DNA from: an uncultured Clostridia bacterium
Lineage (GTDB): Bacteria > Bacillota > Clostridia > Oscillospirales > CAG-272
DNA: 34,573 nt
NCBI GenBank assembly: GCA_947586625.1
Contig: CANPXS010000010.1
Span: 1-34,573 of the forward strand
Reading direction: 5' to 3'
The notes beneath the pieces are model-generated. The model was not told the DNA's origin and did not search any database. It saw nothing but the letters and a program-made list of their open reading frames with translations. Positions within the stretch are counted from its first letter, which is position 1. Each line of letters begins with the position of its first letter. Of this stretch, positions 1 through 9,043 are shown piece by piece. The position numbers were made by a program, and so were the translations under genes.

Positions 1-302
1 CACTTTAACGGGTACGCCATGACCTCCGTAAAAACGGAGAGAGCGAGAACCCCCGTTATGAGTATCGGGCCTACCCCAATACGGCGATGACAACCGGAAA
101 GATAATGATACTTCCCTATGGGGCTGGCGGAGGACCCGGCAGAGGTGAAATCCCTATGATACGGTGTAGCACACTGTAACCTGTACGTTTCCCGACAGTG
201 TCGTGGACAAATACTGTGAATTTTAGGTCGGAGCTGTGATAACGACAGCTCCGACGATACATAGCGGTTCACAGCTATGAATTCATATGAAAGGAGAAGA
301 AA
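1..302. other. Non-coding structured leader upstream of the parA fragment
   Basis: No convincing gene is visible. The stretch contains three clear inverted repeats: a 6-bp stem with an AAAA loop (24-29 with 34-39), a 7-bp stem ACACTGT/ACAGTGT (171-177 with 195-201), and a perfect 11-bp stem (227-237 with 245-255, 7-base loop). None is followed by a T-run, so they are not obvious terminators. The last stem lies about 47 bases before the parA start, so a role in translation or replication control of a mobile-element parA is possible. The first 90 bases are open in frame 1 and could be the tail of a gene cut by the window edge, but I do not recognise it. Confidence 0.4.
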
Positions 303-850
303 ATGCAGAAATGCAGAACGATTGCCATATGCAATCAAAAAGGCGGGGTCGGAAAGACGACGACGGCACTGAATCTCGGCGTCGGTTTGGCGTCACAGGG
401 AAAGCGTGTGCTGCTCGTGGACGCAGACCCGCAGGCAGAAACAAATGCACAAACGGGAACAGTACGAGCGACCAAGACGGCACAAGTTTCTTTTTCGGCA
501 GGGAAAATACGACCGATACAGAAGTCGAAACCGAAACGAACGAACCGAAGTTTACAGTCGAATTTGAGTTTGTTACTGAGCCCGTAACGGAACATGAGAT
601 CGAACCCGAGACGACTGCACCGACAGAAACAAAACGCACAGAAGAAACGACAGATCCCGCGAAAAGCGAATCCGAAACCGATCCGCTTGTTCCGGTGGCA
701 ACAGCTCCCAAAACGGAATGCATACCCGAAGCTGAGTCATTTTCGACAACCGCCGAGATATTTTCGACGCATGCCGAAACAGAAGTGTTCCCCGGCACAG
801 TGCCCGAGGCTGAACAGATACACGATGTCGAGTTCAACATCGACTATTGA
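303..850 (+). pseudogene. ParA-family ATPase fragment joined out of frame to a Glu/Thr-rich tail
   Basis: The ATG at 303 follows a strong AAAGGAG site (289-295). The first ~45 codons are a textbook ParA/Soj N-terminus: the deviant Walker A motif KGGVGKTTT at residues 13-21, then the LLVDADPQ strand around residues 37-44. Full ParA proteins are about 250-275 residues, but here similarity ends abruptly after DADPQ and this frame stops at 585-587. From about 440 onward the next frame (stop at 848-850) carries roughly 120 residues dominated by Glu, Thr, Pro and Val, ending DVEFNIDY, which resembles the linker or tail of a surface protein. The simplest reading is a deletion or recombination that joined the 5' end of a plasmid- or ICE-type parA to the 3' end of an unrelated gene. 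Expression of a 94-residue stub is possible but it could not be a working partition ATPase. Confidence 0.75.
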
Positions 851-1534
851 GATACGATTTGTCAAGGGGAGTTTCTGCAAAAAAACATTTTTCTTCTCTT
901 ACTGTTGCGCGGTCCATATTCTCTCAAATACCTTGTGTACAAGTCTTTTACAGACATGCGCATTTTTTCTTACTTCATTTCTTCGCATCCCTATGATTGA
1001 TGAAATAATAGAGCTTCCCGACTTTTTTTTTGTAAAAAGCCGGACGAAAAGCATACCGAACAGCGCTATAAATGGAAAGGTACAACAGACTTAGATAAAA
1101 CTTTGATCCAAACTTTTTTGGATAAGAACGAATTAGAAACGTCGTGCCGCTGCTGCTTAGCCGGCGGTACGGCGTAAGTGCAAGCGACAATACTTCGCTT
1201 CAAAAAACATTGCGGACCTATTGAAAATCTCAGGGTGGGGGATGTTGTACTCATATAAAATATACCGATGTCGTTCATGACAAACACGTGCCGCAGAGAT
1301 GCAGACAGTGAATACATATCATTTCCGAGCGGAAAGTGAATATATAAAACGAGCAGCCACGTAAATTATAATTTTATAGTGGCGAGAATATCTTTTTTTC
1401 TGTTTATTAGTGTAGAGAGTATAAAACAAACGTGGATGGAGCGCAGTGAATGGGAAACGATAACATCGCAGAAAACATACACAATACAGAGATCATGCGC
1501 GGATGTTTTGACGACAAAATGTGTGGGAGGGCGT
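851..1534. other. Intergenic region with decayed coding remnants
   Basis: No intact gene is supported. Bases 856-869 hold one copy of a 14-base sequence (GATTTGTCAAGGGG) that recurs at 6406-6419. From about 1031 to 1348 one + frame reads like protein (a Lys/Thr-rich stretch, then IENLRVGDVV, then a Cys-containing stretch), but it is broken by stops near 1155 and 1248 and has no start signal, so it is at best a remnant. An AT-rich segment with TATAAT near 1367 could supply the -10 box for the ABC operon, but no convincing -35 is present. Confidence 0.4.
856..869 (+). repeat. 14-bp direct repeat, copy 1
   Basis: GATTTGTCAAGGGG is found here and again, identical and in the same orientation, at 6406-6419. 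Both copies are followed within a few bases by CTGCAAAAA. The two copies bracket the ABC transporter-lipoprotein operon. They may be recombination or insertion scars, or part of a dispersed repeat. Confidence 0.5.
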
Positions 1535-2272
1535 ATGCAGCTCGCGCTAAAAAACGTAACAAAGCGTTACGGCAAAAACGTTGCACTTGACGGACTGACG
1601 GTGACGTTTACCGCCGGCATATACGGCATACTCGGCGCCAACGGAGCCGGCAAGTCGACGATGATGAACCTTATCACGGACAACATCGCCCGCGACGGCG
1701 GGTCGATCACGTTCGACGGGCATGAGATACTCGAGATGGGCAGCGACTTCCGCGCCATGCTCGGATACATGCCGCAGCAGCAGGGCGTATACGGGGAAAT
1801 GACGGTGGAGAGCTTCGTCACATACATGGGACGCCTCAAAGGGATACACGGGAAAAAGCTGTCGGAGCAGGTCGCGGACGTTCTGACGCTGACTAATCTC
1901 TACGACGTCAGACACAAAAAGATAGGCGGATTTTCGGGCGGCATGAAGCAGAGAGTGCTTTTGGCGCAGGCGCTTCTCGGCGACCCGAACGTGCTCATAC
2001 TCGACGAGCCGACGGCGGGACTTGACCCGAAGGAGAGAGTCCGCATACGCGGCTTCATCGAAGAGCTTGCGCACGACAGGATCGTTCTCTTGGCGACGCA
2101 TATCGTCTCCGACATCGAGTCGATAGCGAACGAGGTGATGCTTTTGAAAGAGGGAAAGCTGATACGCATGTCGCCGCCGGAGGAGCTTATCGCTTCGATA
2201 CCGGAGACATGGGAGCCGGTCGCATACAGGCTTTCGCTCGAGGACGTATATATGTACTATCTTGGTGGATGA
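1535..2272 (+). CDS. ABC transporter ATP-binding protein
   Basis: This 245-residue protein is a single nucleotide-binding domain of the ABC-2 exporter class, which powers the membrane permease encoded immediately downstream. Walker A is GANGAGKS (34-41), the Q-loop lies at 81-83, the ABC signature FSGGM is at 133-137, Walker B VLILDEP is at 153-159 followed by TAGLD, and the switch histidine is His189. The ATG at 1535 is chosen because GGGAGG (1525-1530) precedes it and the domain begins directly there; the frame stays open upstream to 1379 but the extra residues match nothing. The stop overlaps the region where the permease starts, indicating translational coupling. It is closely similar to the ATPase at 9040-9891, sharing the block LDEPTAGLDPKERVR. 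The substrate cannot be predicted from the ATPase. Confidence 0.93.
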   Translation: MQLALKNVTKRYGKNVALDGLTVTFTAGIYGILGANGAGKSTMMNLITDNIARDGGSITFDGHEILEMGSDFRAMLGYMPQQQGVYGEMTVESFVTYMGRLKGIHGKKLSEQVADVLTLTNLYDVRHKKIGGFSGGMKQRVLLAQALLGDPNVLILDEPTAGLDPKERVRIRGFIEELAHDRIVLLATHIVSDIESIANEVMLLKEGKLIRMSPPEELIASIPETWEPVAYRLSLEDVYMYYLGG

Positions 2273-2273
2273 T

Positions 2274-4619
2274 ATGGGAGAATGGAAACGTATCTTTTGC
2301 AGTCCGAGGCGGCTTTTAACGCTCGGACTGCCGGCGGTTTTATCGGTAGTGTTCTTTTTCTTCGGCAGGATGCCGTATTTCGGAAAGGACTCGTTCGACG
2401 TGCTCATCAAAAATGAGCGATACTATGCCGATACGGTCGAAAGAGTACGGACGATGAGCGCCGACGACGCGTATTCGATGCTGGACGATGAGCGCAGACG
2501 TCTCGACGACTACTACCGGTGGCGGCAGAACGGCGGATATGTCGACTATATATCGGTGCCGCAGGAACAGTTTGAGTGCGAGCTGGCGGAAAACGAATAT
2601 TTGTCGTCGCTGTCGGATCTCGGAAGAGAAGCGGCTGCGAGCGCGATCAGCGCCTCCGAGTCCCGGCTCGACGAGATAAGGGAGCAGCTCGACTACATAT
2701 CGGGATATTCGGACTATCTCGACCGCATACAGAAGCAGGCGGCGATGCAGTCGATGACGTCCGTTTTCGGCAGTGCGAACACATTCTCGCACCGAAACAT
2801 AGAAAAGACGGCGGCGGAGTTCGACACGCTGCGCGGCGTCGAGGTCAGATTCGGCGCCGACAGAGCGTACGAGGGATGGATAGAATTTGAGCTCGCGGAC
2901 TATCTCTATCTTTTCGTCATAGTGATATTTGTATTTGCGTTTTTGGAGGAGAAGCGCGCGGGGCTTTCGGGAGTCGTGCGCTCGTGCAGATACGGCAGAG
3001 CGCAGCTCTGCGCCGTGCGCGTATGCATACTCGCGTCCGCGTCGGTTTTGGGCGTCGTTCTCATATACGGAGCCAACCTCATATTATCCGTGCTTCTGTC
3101 CGGAAACTTCACCGACATGGGACGGAGCGTGCAGTCGCTCGAATGCTTCCGCACTTTGACGGAACATGTGACTGTGGGCGGGTGGATAGCGGAATATCTG
3201 CTCGTTAAAGCAGCGTCGGGATTTACGGTCGGATTGCTTTTATGGTGCGTGCTCGGCGTGATAACGAACGCGCAGTATTCGACTGCGGTACTCGGTGTCG
3301 TCGTCGCGGTCGAATATGCGCTTTTCGCCTTTTTGCCCGTGCAGAGTATATTCAACCCCGTAAAATACTTCAATCTGTTTTCGTATATAAGAACGTCCGA
3401 GCTCTACACCGAATATCTGAACATAAACCTGTTCGGGTATCCGTTCGGCATACGGCAGCTTGCGCTTTGCTCGCTTCCCGTATTCGCGGCGGTGTTTTTA
3501 GCACTTGTGCTCCTCACATCGTGGAAGCGCCGCCCCGAGGGCAGCCGCAACGTGCTGTCGCGCATCGCGGTCATGTTGGATACGGCAGCCGACAAAATGC
3601 GCCGCCGTCTGAGCGTCGGCGGCTGGGAGACGTATAAAACGCTCGTTTATCAGCGCTGCATATTCATAATCGCCATCGTTGTCATAGCGGGCGGCAGCCT
3701 CGGATTTACGCGTTCCGTCGAGGTGAAAAACGACGACGTGTGGTATAGCGCATACCTTAGAGACATAACGGGACCGATAACGTCAAAGACGGACGAGTAC
3801 ATCAAAACGGCGCGAGAGAACGCGGCGAGAAACGACGAGCTGATGCGGGCGCTCGACCGTGTGGAGACGCATATAAACGAGCTTCGGGAGAATGCGGCGG
3901 CTGACGGAAACGGATACGAACCGTGGATCGCGGACGACAAACCGCTCCGTGCCGTATACGGACCCGACGCCGTCGACGCGCAGTGCATAAACGCCGCTGT
4001 GGCGATGGTGTTCGTCATATTCCTGTGCGCGGCGATGATGCCGTTTGAGCAAAAATCGGGCGTCGTCTTTATGCTGCGCTCGCAGAAGCGCGGACGAGCA
4101 GGCGTGCTCGGGCAGAAGCTGCTGCTCGCGGCGGCGATGACGGCGGTCGCGTTCGGCTCCGTCTATATGCGCGAATATACGGTCTTCACCGTTTCATTCA
4201 GCGGAGTTGATATAAACGCGCCGATAAGGGCGTTCGAATGTATGGCGGACTCGCCGTTCAACGTCAGGCTGTGGCAGTACCTTTTGATACTCTATATACT
4301 GCGGTACGTGATGATGTTTGCGCTCGCATGCACCGTTCTTTGCGTAAGCTCGTACATAAAGACGGTCGAAACATCCTATATCGCGCTGACGGTTCTTTTC
4401 GGCATACCGGCGCTCCTTTATTCGCTCGGAGTTTCGGCTATGAGATATGTGTCGCCGGTGCGCGCCGTATCGGCGGCGGAGCAAATGTGGGCGTATTTCA
4501 GGGACGGAGGCGTGCATCATCTTATACCGCTCGCGGTATGGGCGGCAGCGGGGGCTTTGACGCTCACACATCTGATATTCAAATGGTGCATGAATAAACG
4601 ACAGCGCGCAGGTGTGTGA
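2274..4619 (+). CDS. Two-module ABC-2 type permease
   Basis: This protein of about 781 residues is the membrane partner of the preceding ATPase. It looks like two half-permeases in tandem. Each half begins with a short basic cytoplasmic segment and a first membrane helix (around residues 14-31 and again around 460-480, beginning near WETYKTLVYQRC), followed by a large polar extracytoplasmic loop rich in Glu, Arg and Tyr, then a bundle of about five helices. The ATG at 2274 has GGTGG upstream; TTG at 2262 or GTG at 2265 are alternatives that would overlap the ATPase stop. The layout matches ABC-2 exporters of Firmicutes that move lipids, peptides or antibiotics, but no substrate motif is visible. 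The second ABC system in this window encodes the equivalent halves as two separate genes. Confidence 0.85.
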   Translation: MGEWKRIFCSPRRLLTLGLPAVLSVVFFFFGRMPYFGKDSFDVLIKNERYYADTVERVRTMSADDAYSMLDDERRRLDDYYRWRQNGGYVDYISVPQEQFECELAENEYLSSLSDLGREAAASAISASESRLDEIREQLDYISGYSDYLDRIQKQAAMQSMTSVFGSANTFSHRNIEKTAAEFDTLRGVEVRFGADRAYEGWIEFELADYLYLFVIVIFVFAFLEEKRAGLSGVVRSCRYGRAQLCAVRVCILASASVLGVVLIYGANLILSVLLSGNFTDMGRSVQSLECFRTLTEHVTVGGWIAEYLLVKAASGFTVGLLLWCVLGVITNAQYSTAVLGVVVAVEYALFAFLPVQSIFNPVKYFNLFSYIRTSELYTEYLNINLFGYPFGIRQLALCSLPVFAAVFLALVLLTSWKRRPEGSRNVLSRIAVMLDTAADKMRRRLSVGGWETYKTLVYQRCIFIIAIVVIAGGSLGFTRSVEVKNDDVWYSAYLRDITGPITSKTDEYIKTARENAARNDELMRALDRVETHINELRENAAADGNGYEPWIADDKPLRAVYGPDAVDAQCINAAVAMVFVIFLCAAMMPFEQKSGVVFMLRSQKRGRAGVLGQKLLLAAAMTAVAFGSVYMREYTVFTVSFSGVDINAPIRAFECMADSPFNVRLWQYLLILYILRYVMMFALACTVLCVSSYIKTVETSYIALTVLFGIPALLYSLGVSAMRYVSPVRAVSAAEQMWAYFRDGGVHHLIPLAVWAAAGALTLTHLIFKWCMNKRQRAGV

Positions 4620-4657
4620 TGCGGCTGTCAAAAAAATACATCTATGGAGGAAAATAC

Positions 4658-5902
4658 ATGAAAAAACTAACATTAACAGCAGTATCGCTGCTGCTCGCAT
4701 CGTCGACGTTTCTGTCCGCGTGCGCGAAGAGGAGTGGCGGCGCGTATTCGTCCTCGTCAGACCGCGAAAGCAGCGAGCCGTCCGTCATGTTCGATAATGT
4801 CGTTGAGCGCGGAGGCGCGCTCGACTGCGACCTGTCGCGGCTTTTAACGTTCAGAGCGGGCAGCGGCATATGCTCCACGGGCAGCGTCGTCTATACGTGC
4901 TCGGGAGATATGATAAACTTCTTCGACAAGTCCTCGGGACTATCGATGCCGCTGTGCGGCAAGCCCGAATGCGATCACGCAACGGACATCTGCAACGCAT
5001 ACGTCGGAAAATGCGACGCTCTGAGTATTTACGACGGCAGGCTCTATTGGGTGTCCGACGCAGACGACGGCATAAACAGCAGTATCATGTGCAGCGATCT
5101 CGACGGAACGAACCGCAGGCCCGTCGCGGCGTTTGAAAAGAAATCAATCGGCGACGTTATAAGCAACAGGGTGATGTTCTTCCATCGCGGATATCTGTAT
5201 GTGTTTGGCAACGGGGCATCGGGCACGGGTCTTTTGTCTGTGTCGCTGTCGGACGGCGAGGTGAAGAAAGTGTTTGAAGGGTCTTTCGGATCGGGCGTCG
5301 CAAAGCCTGTGGGCGACGAGATATACATCATAATAAGCAGCGTCGACGGACGCGATCTTCAGAATTCCGTATGGGGCATCGAGCACCTGGAAGCGCACCG
5401 TGTCAATCTTACGTCGGGCAAGTCGGAGCGCATATTTTCGTTTGACAGCGGCGACGAAAACATAAGCTACGAATGCTGGGACTTCATGCCAGTGCCGGGT
5501 GACGGCATCTATTATCTGTGCACGTATGAGTTCAAAAAGACGGAGGGCAAGGGCGACTATACGTCGACGGCGTCGCTTATGAAGTATTCGTTTTCGACGG
5601 GAGAAGTTGAGGAGGTGGCAGCGCATCTTTCAGCGGACGGATTCGACGCGTTTTCATTTATGGATCTGATGTTTACGAGCGAATGCATTATCGGAAAAGG
5701 AGGCGGCTGTATAAACATGTTCGACTATGACGGCAAATACATCGGGAAGGTGCCGCATGCCTCGGCAAGCTCATCGGCGGTGTACGTGGACGACGAATAC
5801 ATGTATATGCGCGAAATTGTGATGGAGAACGGCAGTCCGTCCGATAACTCGTATTTTGTCGGTTTGCCGCTTGACGGCGGCGACGAGATTTTCGTCGGGT
5901 AA
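4658..5902 (+). CDS. Beta-propeller-like lipoprotein with a Cys-His cluster
   Basis: The 414-residue product starts at the ATG at 4658, preceded by GGAGG (4646-4650). It has a lipoprotein signal peptide: Lys-Lys-Leu start, hydrophobic core, and lipobox LSAC with the lipidated cysteine at residue 22, so it should sit on the outer face of the membrane. A Cys-rich motif follows the first strand region: Cys100, Cys105, His107, Cys112 and Cys119, in the PLCGKPECDH context seen in a widespread clostridial lipoprotein family. The remainder consists of repeated strand-turn units (for example YDGRLYWVSD, GYLYVFGNG, GDEIYIIISS, GDGIYYLC), as in six- or seven-bladed propellers of the DUF5050 type. It starts 38 bases after the permease stop and is probably co-transcribed with the ABC transporter, as a sensor or substrate-binding partner. 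Function is inferred from context only. Confidence 0.8.
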   Translation: MKKLTLTAVSLLLASSTFLSACAKRSGGAYSSSSDRESSEPSVMFDNVVERGGALDCDLSRLLTFRAGSGICSTGSVVYTCSGDMINFFDKSSGLSMPLCGKPECDHATDICNAYVGKCDALSIYDGRLYWVSDADDGINSSIMCSDLDGTNRRPVAAFEKKSIGDVISNRVMFFHRGYLYVFGNGASGTGLLSVSLSDGEVKKVFEGSFGSGVAKPVGDEIYIIISSVDGRDLQNSVWGIEHLEAHRVNLTSGKSERIFSFDSGDENISYECWDFMPVPGDGIYYLCTYEFKKTEGKGDYTSTASLMKYSFSTGEVEEVAAHLSADGFDAFSFMDLMFTSECIIGKGGGCINMFDYDGKYIGKVPHASASSSAVYVDDEYMYMREIVMENGSPSDNSYFVGLPLDGGDEIFVG

Positions 5903-6405
5903 GCATGACCGTTGACTAAGACCATGTCATCCTCCGGGTATGGAGAATAAGGTATTTAAAATATGAAAGTTTTAATTTCATTGCCATAATTGTGGTCGTA
6001 CTTTGGCTGTAACGGGATATATCAGCGGACACCCCATCGGGAGCATTCAACTATGAGCGTATCGAATTCAAAGTCAAACTGACGGAATCTTTGCCTGAAA
6101 AAAGCTCGCCTATTTGCCGAACACGCTGCAGAATACTTGGCGAAAGCGATTCAAACTCTCTCTTTGCTCTGACTATTGTGAGAACCGCAAAACCAAATCG
6201 ATAAAACGTCTAAAAAGCGGAGATATTAAATATTCGACGTCACTTGGAAAAACAATGCCGACAGAATCTTCCTATGTTGAATTTTCCGGCGGTTATACGC
6301 ACCATCTTCTCTGTCTCCATAGTTGCTTTTCAATTTGCCGCAAATGAACTGCGGCGATATATTCGGCGGCATATACCACCTTTTACATATCACAGCTTAA
6401 GACGT

Positions 6406-6419
6406 GATTTGTCAAGGGG
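6406..6419 (+). repeat. 14-bp direct repeat, copy 2
   Basis: This is identical in sequence and orientation to 856-869 and, like that copy, is followed by CTGCAAAAA a few bases later. Confidence 0.5.
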
Positions 6420-6430
6420 GTCCTGCAAAA

Positions 6431-6474
6431 ATAACTGCATGCAGCAAAGGCAGACATTTGATGCATGCAGTTAT
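6431..6474. repeat. Perfect 13-bp inverted repeat
   Basis: ATAACTGCATGCA (6431-6443) is the exact reverse complement of 6462-6474, with 18 bases between the arms. Each arm contains the self-complementary core TGCATGCA. No T-run follows on the + side. It could be a hairpin ending the convergent transcripts, a protein-binding site or a mobile-element end. Confidence 0.55.
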
Positions 6475-6668
6475 AGATATCGTATAGGTATAAAGAATAT
6501 AAATAATATGCAGATTTAACAGAAAAGAACAGCTTTATTTCAGTCGCACAGTTATCTTGATAAACTGAAAGTCGGCTTGGCAAAAGTAGAAGCTTATTCA
6601 CTATATGCCAGATTAACTGAAGGTTCGGTGTGCCGCATTTTTGCTTTTTCTTAAATGTAGCACTCTTT

Positions 6669-7826
6669 TTAGTATTGACACCTCATTTTTCTTATCTGAG
6701 CAAATGATGCGACCGCCAGCGCGATGAATACGGCCGCAGTCACGACGAAATGCATTTCGGATGACGATGTGATGTCCGGCGATATGCCGTATTCAAGCGC
6801 TTTGTCGATGTAGTGAAAACGGAAGTACCATTCGCACGCGGCAACGGGCAGGCAGCACACTGCCGCCGATACGCCGTTTCTCATGTGGATTGAGATGATA
6901 CCCGACAAAAGACCCCCCGCCAACCCCAAAAGCGAGAGCGCGAAAAGCTGCGACGCATAATATTCCAAAAACGTAACGCCGCGATATGCGTCGACAGCCG
7001 CGCCTTTCAGCTGCGCCATCGCGGAGCCGATCTCACAGTCGTAAAATCTCCCCACATCCCAAAACGAAAACAGTGTGAGCGCGCAGATGACGCCGACCGC
7101 AACGATGAGCACGCTCGCTATAGCGACGGCGGAAATTTTACAAAGGAACAGTTTCCTGCCCGATTTTGTCGTGCAAGTCAGCGCTTCCGTGCCGCTTTTC
7201 ACCTCCGACACGCCGTAAGGAATGATGAGCGCGAGCGAGGCGACGGAAAACATCGCGACTATACTCAAATTGCTTCGCAAAAGCGAAAGCATATCGCCTC
7301 CGAGCACGTCGTAGCGTTCGTACATATCTATCCCGTCTATCACCGCCTGATACGATTTTATGAACCCGATCGGGAAGTCGGCGCCGTTGAGCCTCATCTG
7401 ACCGTTGACGCACGACCATTCGTAAATTTGATCCGCCTCGGATATCGTCCTGTCCATGTCGTCGCCGTAGAACTCTGCCCTCTCCGCGTCAAAGTGCGTT
7501 CCGATACGCGCCAATACCTCGTCGTTTTCGGCGGCCTCGGCAACATCAGCGATAAGGTTATCTCTGCGGCACTGCAAGTCCGGCAAGTCGTCGTCAGTCA
7601 ACGTCCGCCCGTACGTGTCGAGCAGAAAGTCCTGAAACAGCGCGTCCGTGCTGAAACCGTCGTAAAGCGTGAACTTATCGGGATAATCCTCCGTGTGCGT
7701 GAGCTTCACGGCGGCAGCCTGATTTTTCGGTACGTTGAAGCATAAAACCGCCAAAAGAACAGCCGCGACCGCGCAGTATCTTATCCCGAATATCTTTTTC
7801 ATCTCATGAAATATTATCTTTATCAC
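6669..7826 (-). CDS. ABC-2 type permease, second subunit
   Basis: This 385-residue membrane protein is the last gene of the five-gene minus-strand operon. The GTG start at 7826 overlaps the stop of the upstream permease as GTGA, a typical coupling arrangement; the frame stays open upstream to 7910 but that part matches the other gene's coding sequence. One helix (about residues 14-30) is followed by a long extracytoplasmic loop of about 130 residues rich in Asp and Glu, then about five helices in the C-terminal half. This matches the half-module pattern of the fused permease at 2274-4619. It probably forms a heterodimer with the product of 7823-9043, driven by the ATPase at 9040-9891. No substrate is apparent. 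Confidence 0.82.
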   Translation of the reverse strand: MIKIIFHEMKKIFGIRYCAVAAVLLAVLCFNVPKNQAAAVKLTHTEDYPDKFTLYDGFSTDALFQDFLLDTYGRTLTDDDLPDLQCRRDNLIADVAEAAENDEVLARIGTHFDAERAEFYGDDMDRTISEADQIYEWSCVNGQMRLNGADFPIGFIKSYQAVIDGIDMYERYDVLGGDMLSLLRSNLSIVAMFSVASLALIIPYGVSEVKSGTEALTCTTKSGRKLFLCKISAVAIASVLIVAVGVICALTLFSFWDVGRFYDCEIGSAMAQLKGAAVDAYRGVTFLEYYASQLFALSLLGLAGGLLSGIISIHMRNGVSAAVCCLPVAACEWYFRFHYIDKALEYGISPDITSSSEMHFVVTAAVFIALAVASFAQIRKMRCQY

Positions 7827-9043
7827 CAAAGATCCTTTCTGCGGAAATACCGCCGCGCGAAAAACAAAATAATCATTCCCGCCGACAGCCATGCCGCCGC
7901 GACTGCGCACTCGAACAACGGCGCGGAATAACAGTCGGGAGTGTAAGAGAACAGCTCTCCCATGCGGAATAGAAGTTTTCCGTCCTTAAACTTCAACAAA
8001 AGCGCCATGGGATTCCCCGCAAGTATAAGATTTCCAAGCGTCATAGTCCCCGTGCACATGCGCTGAAACAAGATCATAATACCGACAACGGCTCCCATTA
8101 CGGCGAGTCCAAAATATGAGTTTGACTGATAATTCCCGACTGCGGCGGACAGCAGCGTCATCACGACCGGCACAGCATATCCGACGAAAATGGTCGCAGC
8201 GAGATATTGTAACTCCGTCATAGACGATTTTGGGAGCTGCCCCGGGTAGACGGAAGCTGCAACGTACGACGACAGCGACACTCCCTGCCGGGTGAGAATG
8301 AAATATGCAGTCAGCGAGGCCGCCGATATTGCGGCGTATAGAACCGTCATAACACCGACGGCGGACAGCGTCTTTATCAGATTGAGCCGCCGTCCCGTGC
8401 GTGTGCAGTATACGACAGATGCCGTCCCGTGCGCGAACTCGACCTCGAGCGACCGCAGTACGATATAGACAGAAATTATTGCCGTCTCGATAACGACGGC
8501 GGGCAGGAGCATGCCGTAAAGCGTCTCCCGCGCATTTGAAAAACGGAACGGTGAAAACTGCGCCGTCTCGCCGTTTTTGTTCATCTCTACGATCCTTTCG
8601 TGTGCATCTTCGACCTGAAACGTGAACATACTGCCCCGGCTCGCGGCAAATGTGTCGAGCGCAAAGTGATAATTCCCGTCGAGCACGGCACGCCCGTGAG
8701 ACGCCATCTGCATTTGAAGTATCATCACTTCGTAGTCGTTCTCGTCGCCGATACAGCCGCGCAAATATAAAACGTCTATGTCGTCCGTCTCCCCGCCGTA
8801 CAGCGCCGTATAACGCTTCTGCGCATTTTGCAGCTTTGAGTTACAGTCTTTCTCAAAGATCGCGACGGAGTCCTCCGTGACGGGACCGCAATTCTCCCCG
8901 AGCCATATGCAGCGGTCGGCGTCGGGCGCGTTTGCAAAGACGAGCATGAAGTTTATCAAAACAGAGACGGCGGCAAATATCCATAAAAGCTTGTCCGACA
9001 GAATGCGGCGAAATTCAAATCCCAATATCCTCATACCGCTCAC
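7823..9043 (-). CDS. ABC-2 type permease, first subunit
   Basis: This 406-residue protein starts at GTG 9043, overlapping the ATPase stop, or at the ATG at 9034 just after the AGGTGAG ribosome-binding site, which may be the real start. The N-terminus is a basic segment and one helix (LLWIFAAVSVLINFMLVFA), then a polar loop of about 130 residues with paired cysteines, then about five helices. It has no ATPase motifs and is clearly the membrane partner of the upstream ATPase. Its stop overlaps the start of the following permease. Together the two subunits correspond to the two halves of the fused permease on the other strand. Confidence 0.82.
   Translation of the reverse strand: MSGMRILGFEFRRILSDKLLWIFAAVSVLINFMLVFANAPDADRCIWLGENCGPVTEDSVAIFEKDCNSKLQNAQKRYTALYGGETDDIDVLYLRGCIGDENDYEVMILQMQMASHGRAVLDGNYHFALDTFAASRGSMFTFQVEDAHERIVEMNKNGETAQFSPFRFSNARETLYGMLLPAVVIETAIISVYIVLRSLEVEFAHGTASVVYCTRTGRRLNLIKTLSAVGVMTVLYAAISAASLTAYFILTRQGVSLSSYVAASVYPGQLPKSSMTELQYLAATIFVGYAVPVVMTLLSAAVGNYQSNSYFGLAVMGAVVGIMILFQRMCTGTMTLGNLILAGNPMALLLKFKDGKLLFRMGELFSYTPDCYSAPLFECAVAAAWLSAGMIILFFARRYFRRKDLW

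Larger units (their letters stand above)
5903..6668. other. Intergenic region between convergent ABC operons, mostly decayed
   Basis: Short open frames of 70-90 codons exist on both strands, but none has a ribosome-binding site or recognisable product. Around 5970-6190 a + frame reads as a hydrophobic stretch (FIAIIVVVLWL), a stop, then about 50 polar residues, suggesting a dead gene for a small membrane-anchored protein. The second copy of the 14-base direct repeat (6406-6419) and a perfect 13-bp inverted repeat (6431-6474) also lie here. No clear terminator for either convergent operon was found. Confidence 0.4.

Noticed and set aside
1-260. Group II intron or known riboswitch
   Set aside because: No domain V-like hairpin, reverse transcriptase or recognisable riboswitch core could be identified; only unassigned stems are reported.
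303-590. Programmed -1 frameshift linking the ParA start to the acidic tail
   Set aside because: No convincing slippery heptamer plus stem-loop occurs near the point where ParA similarity ends, and the tail is not ParA-like in composition.
1547-2410. Minus-strand open frame of 287 codons opposite the ABC ATPase
   Set aside because: It mirrors the conserved ATPase sequence and shows no independent domain or start signal.
6114-6519. Small + strand genes of 77 and 91 codons
   Set aside because: They overlap each other in different frames, lack ribosome-binding sites and run across the direct repeat.
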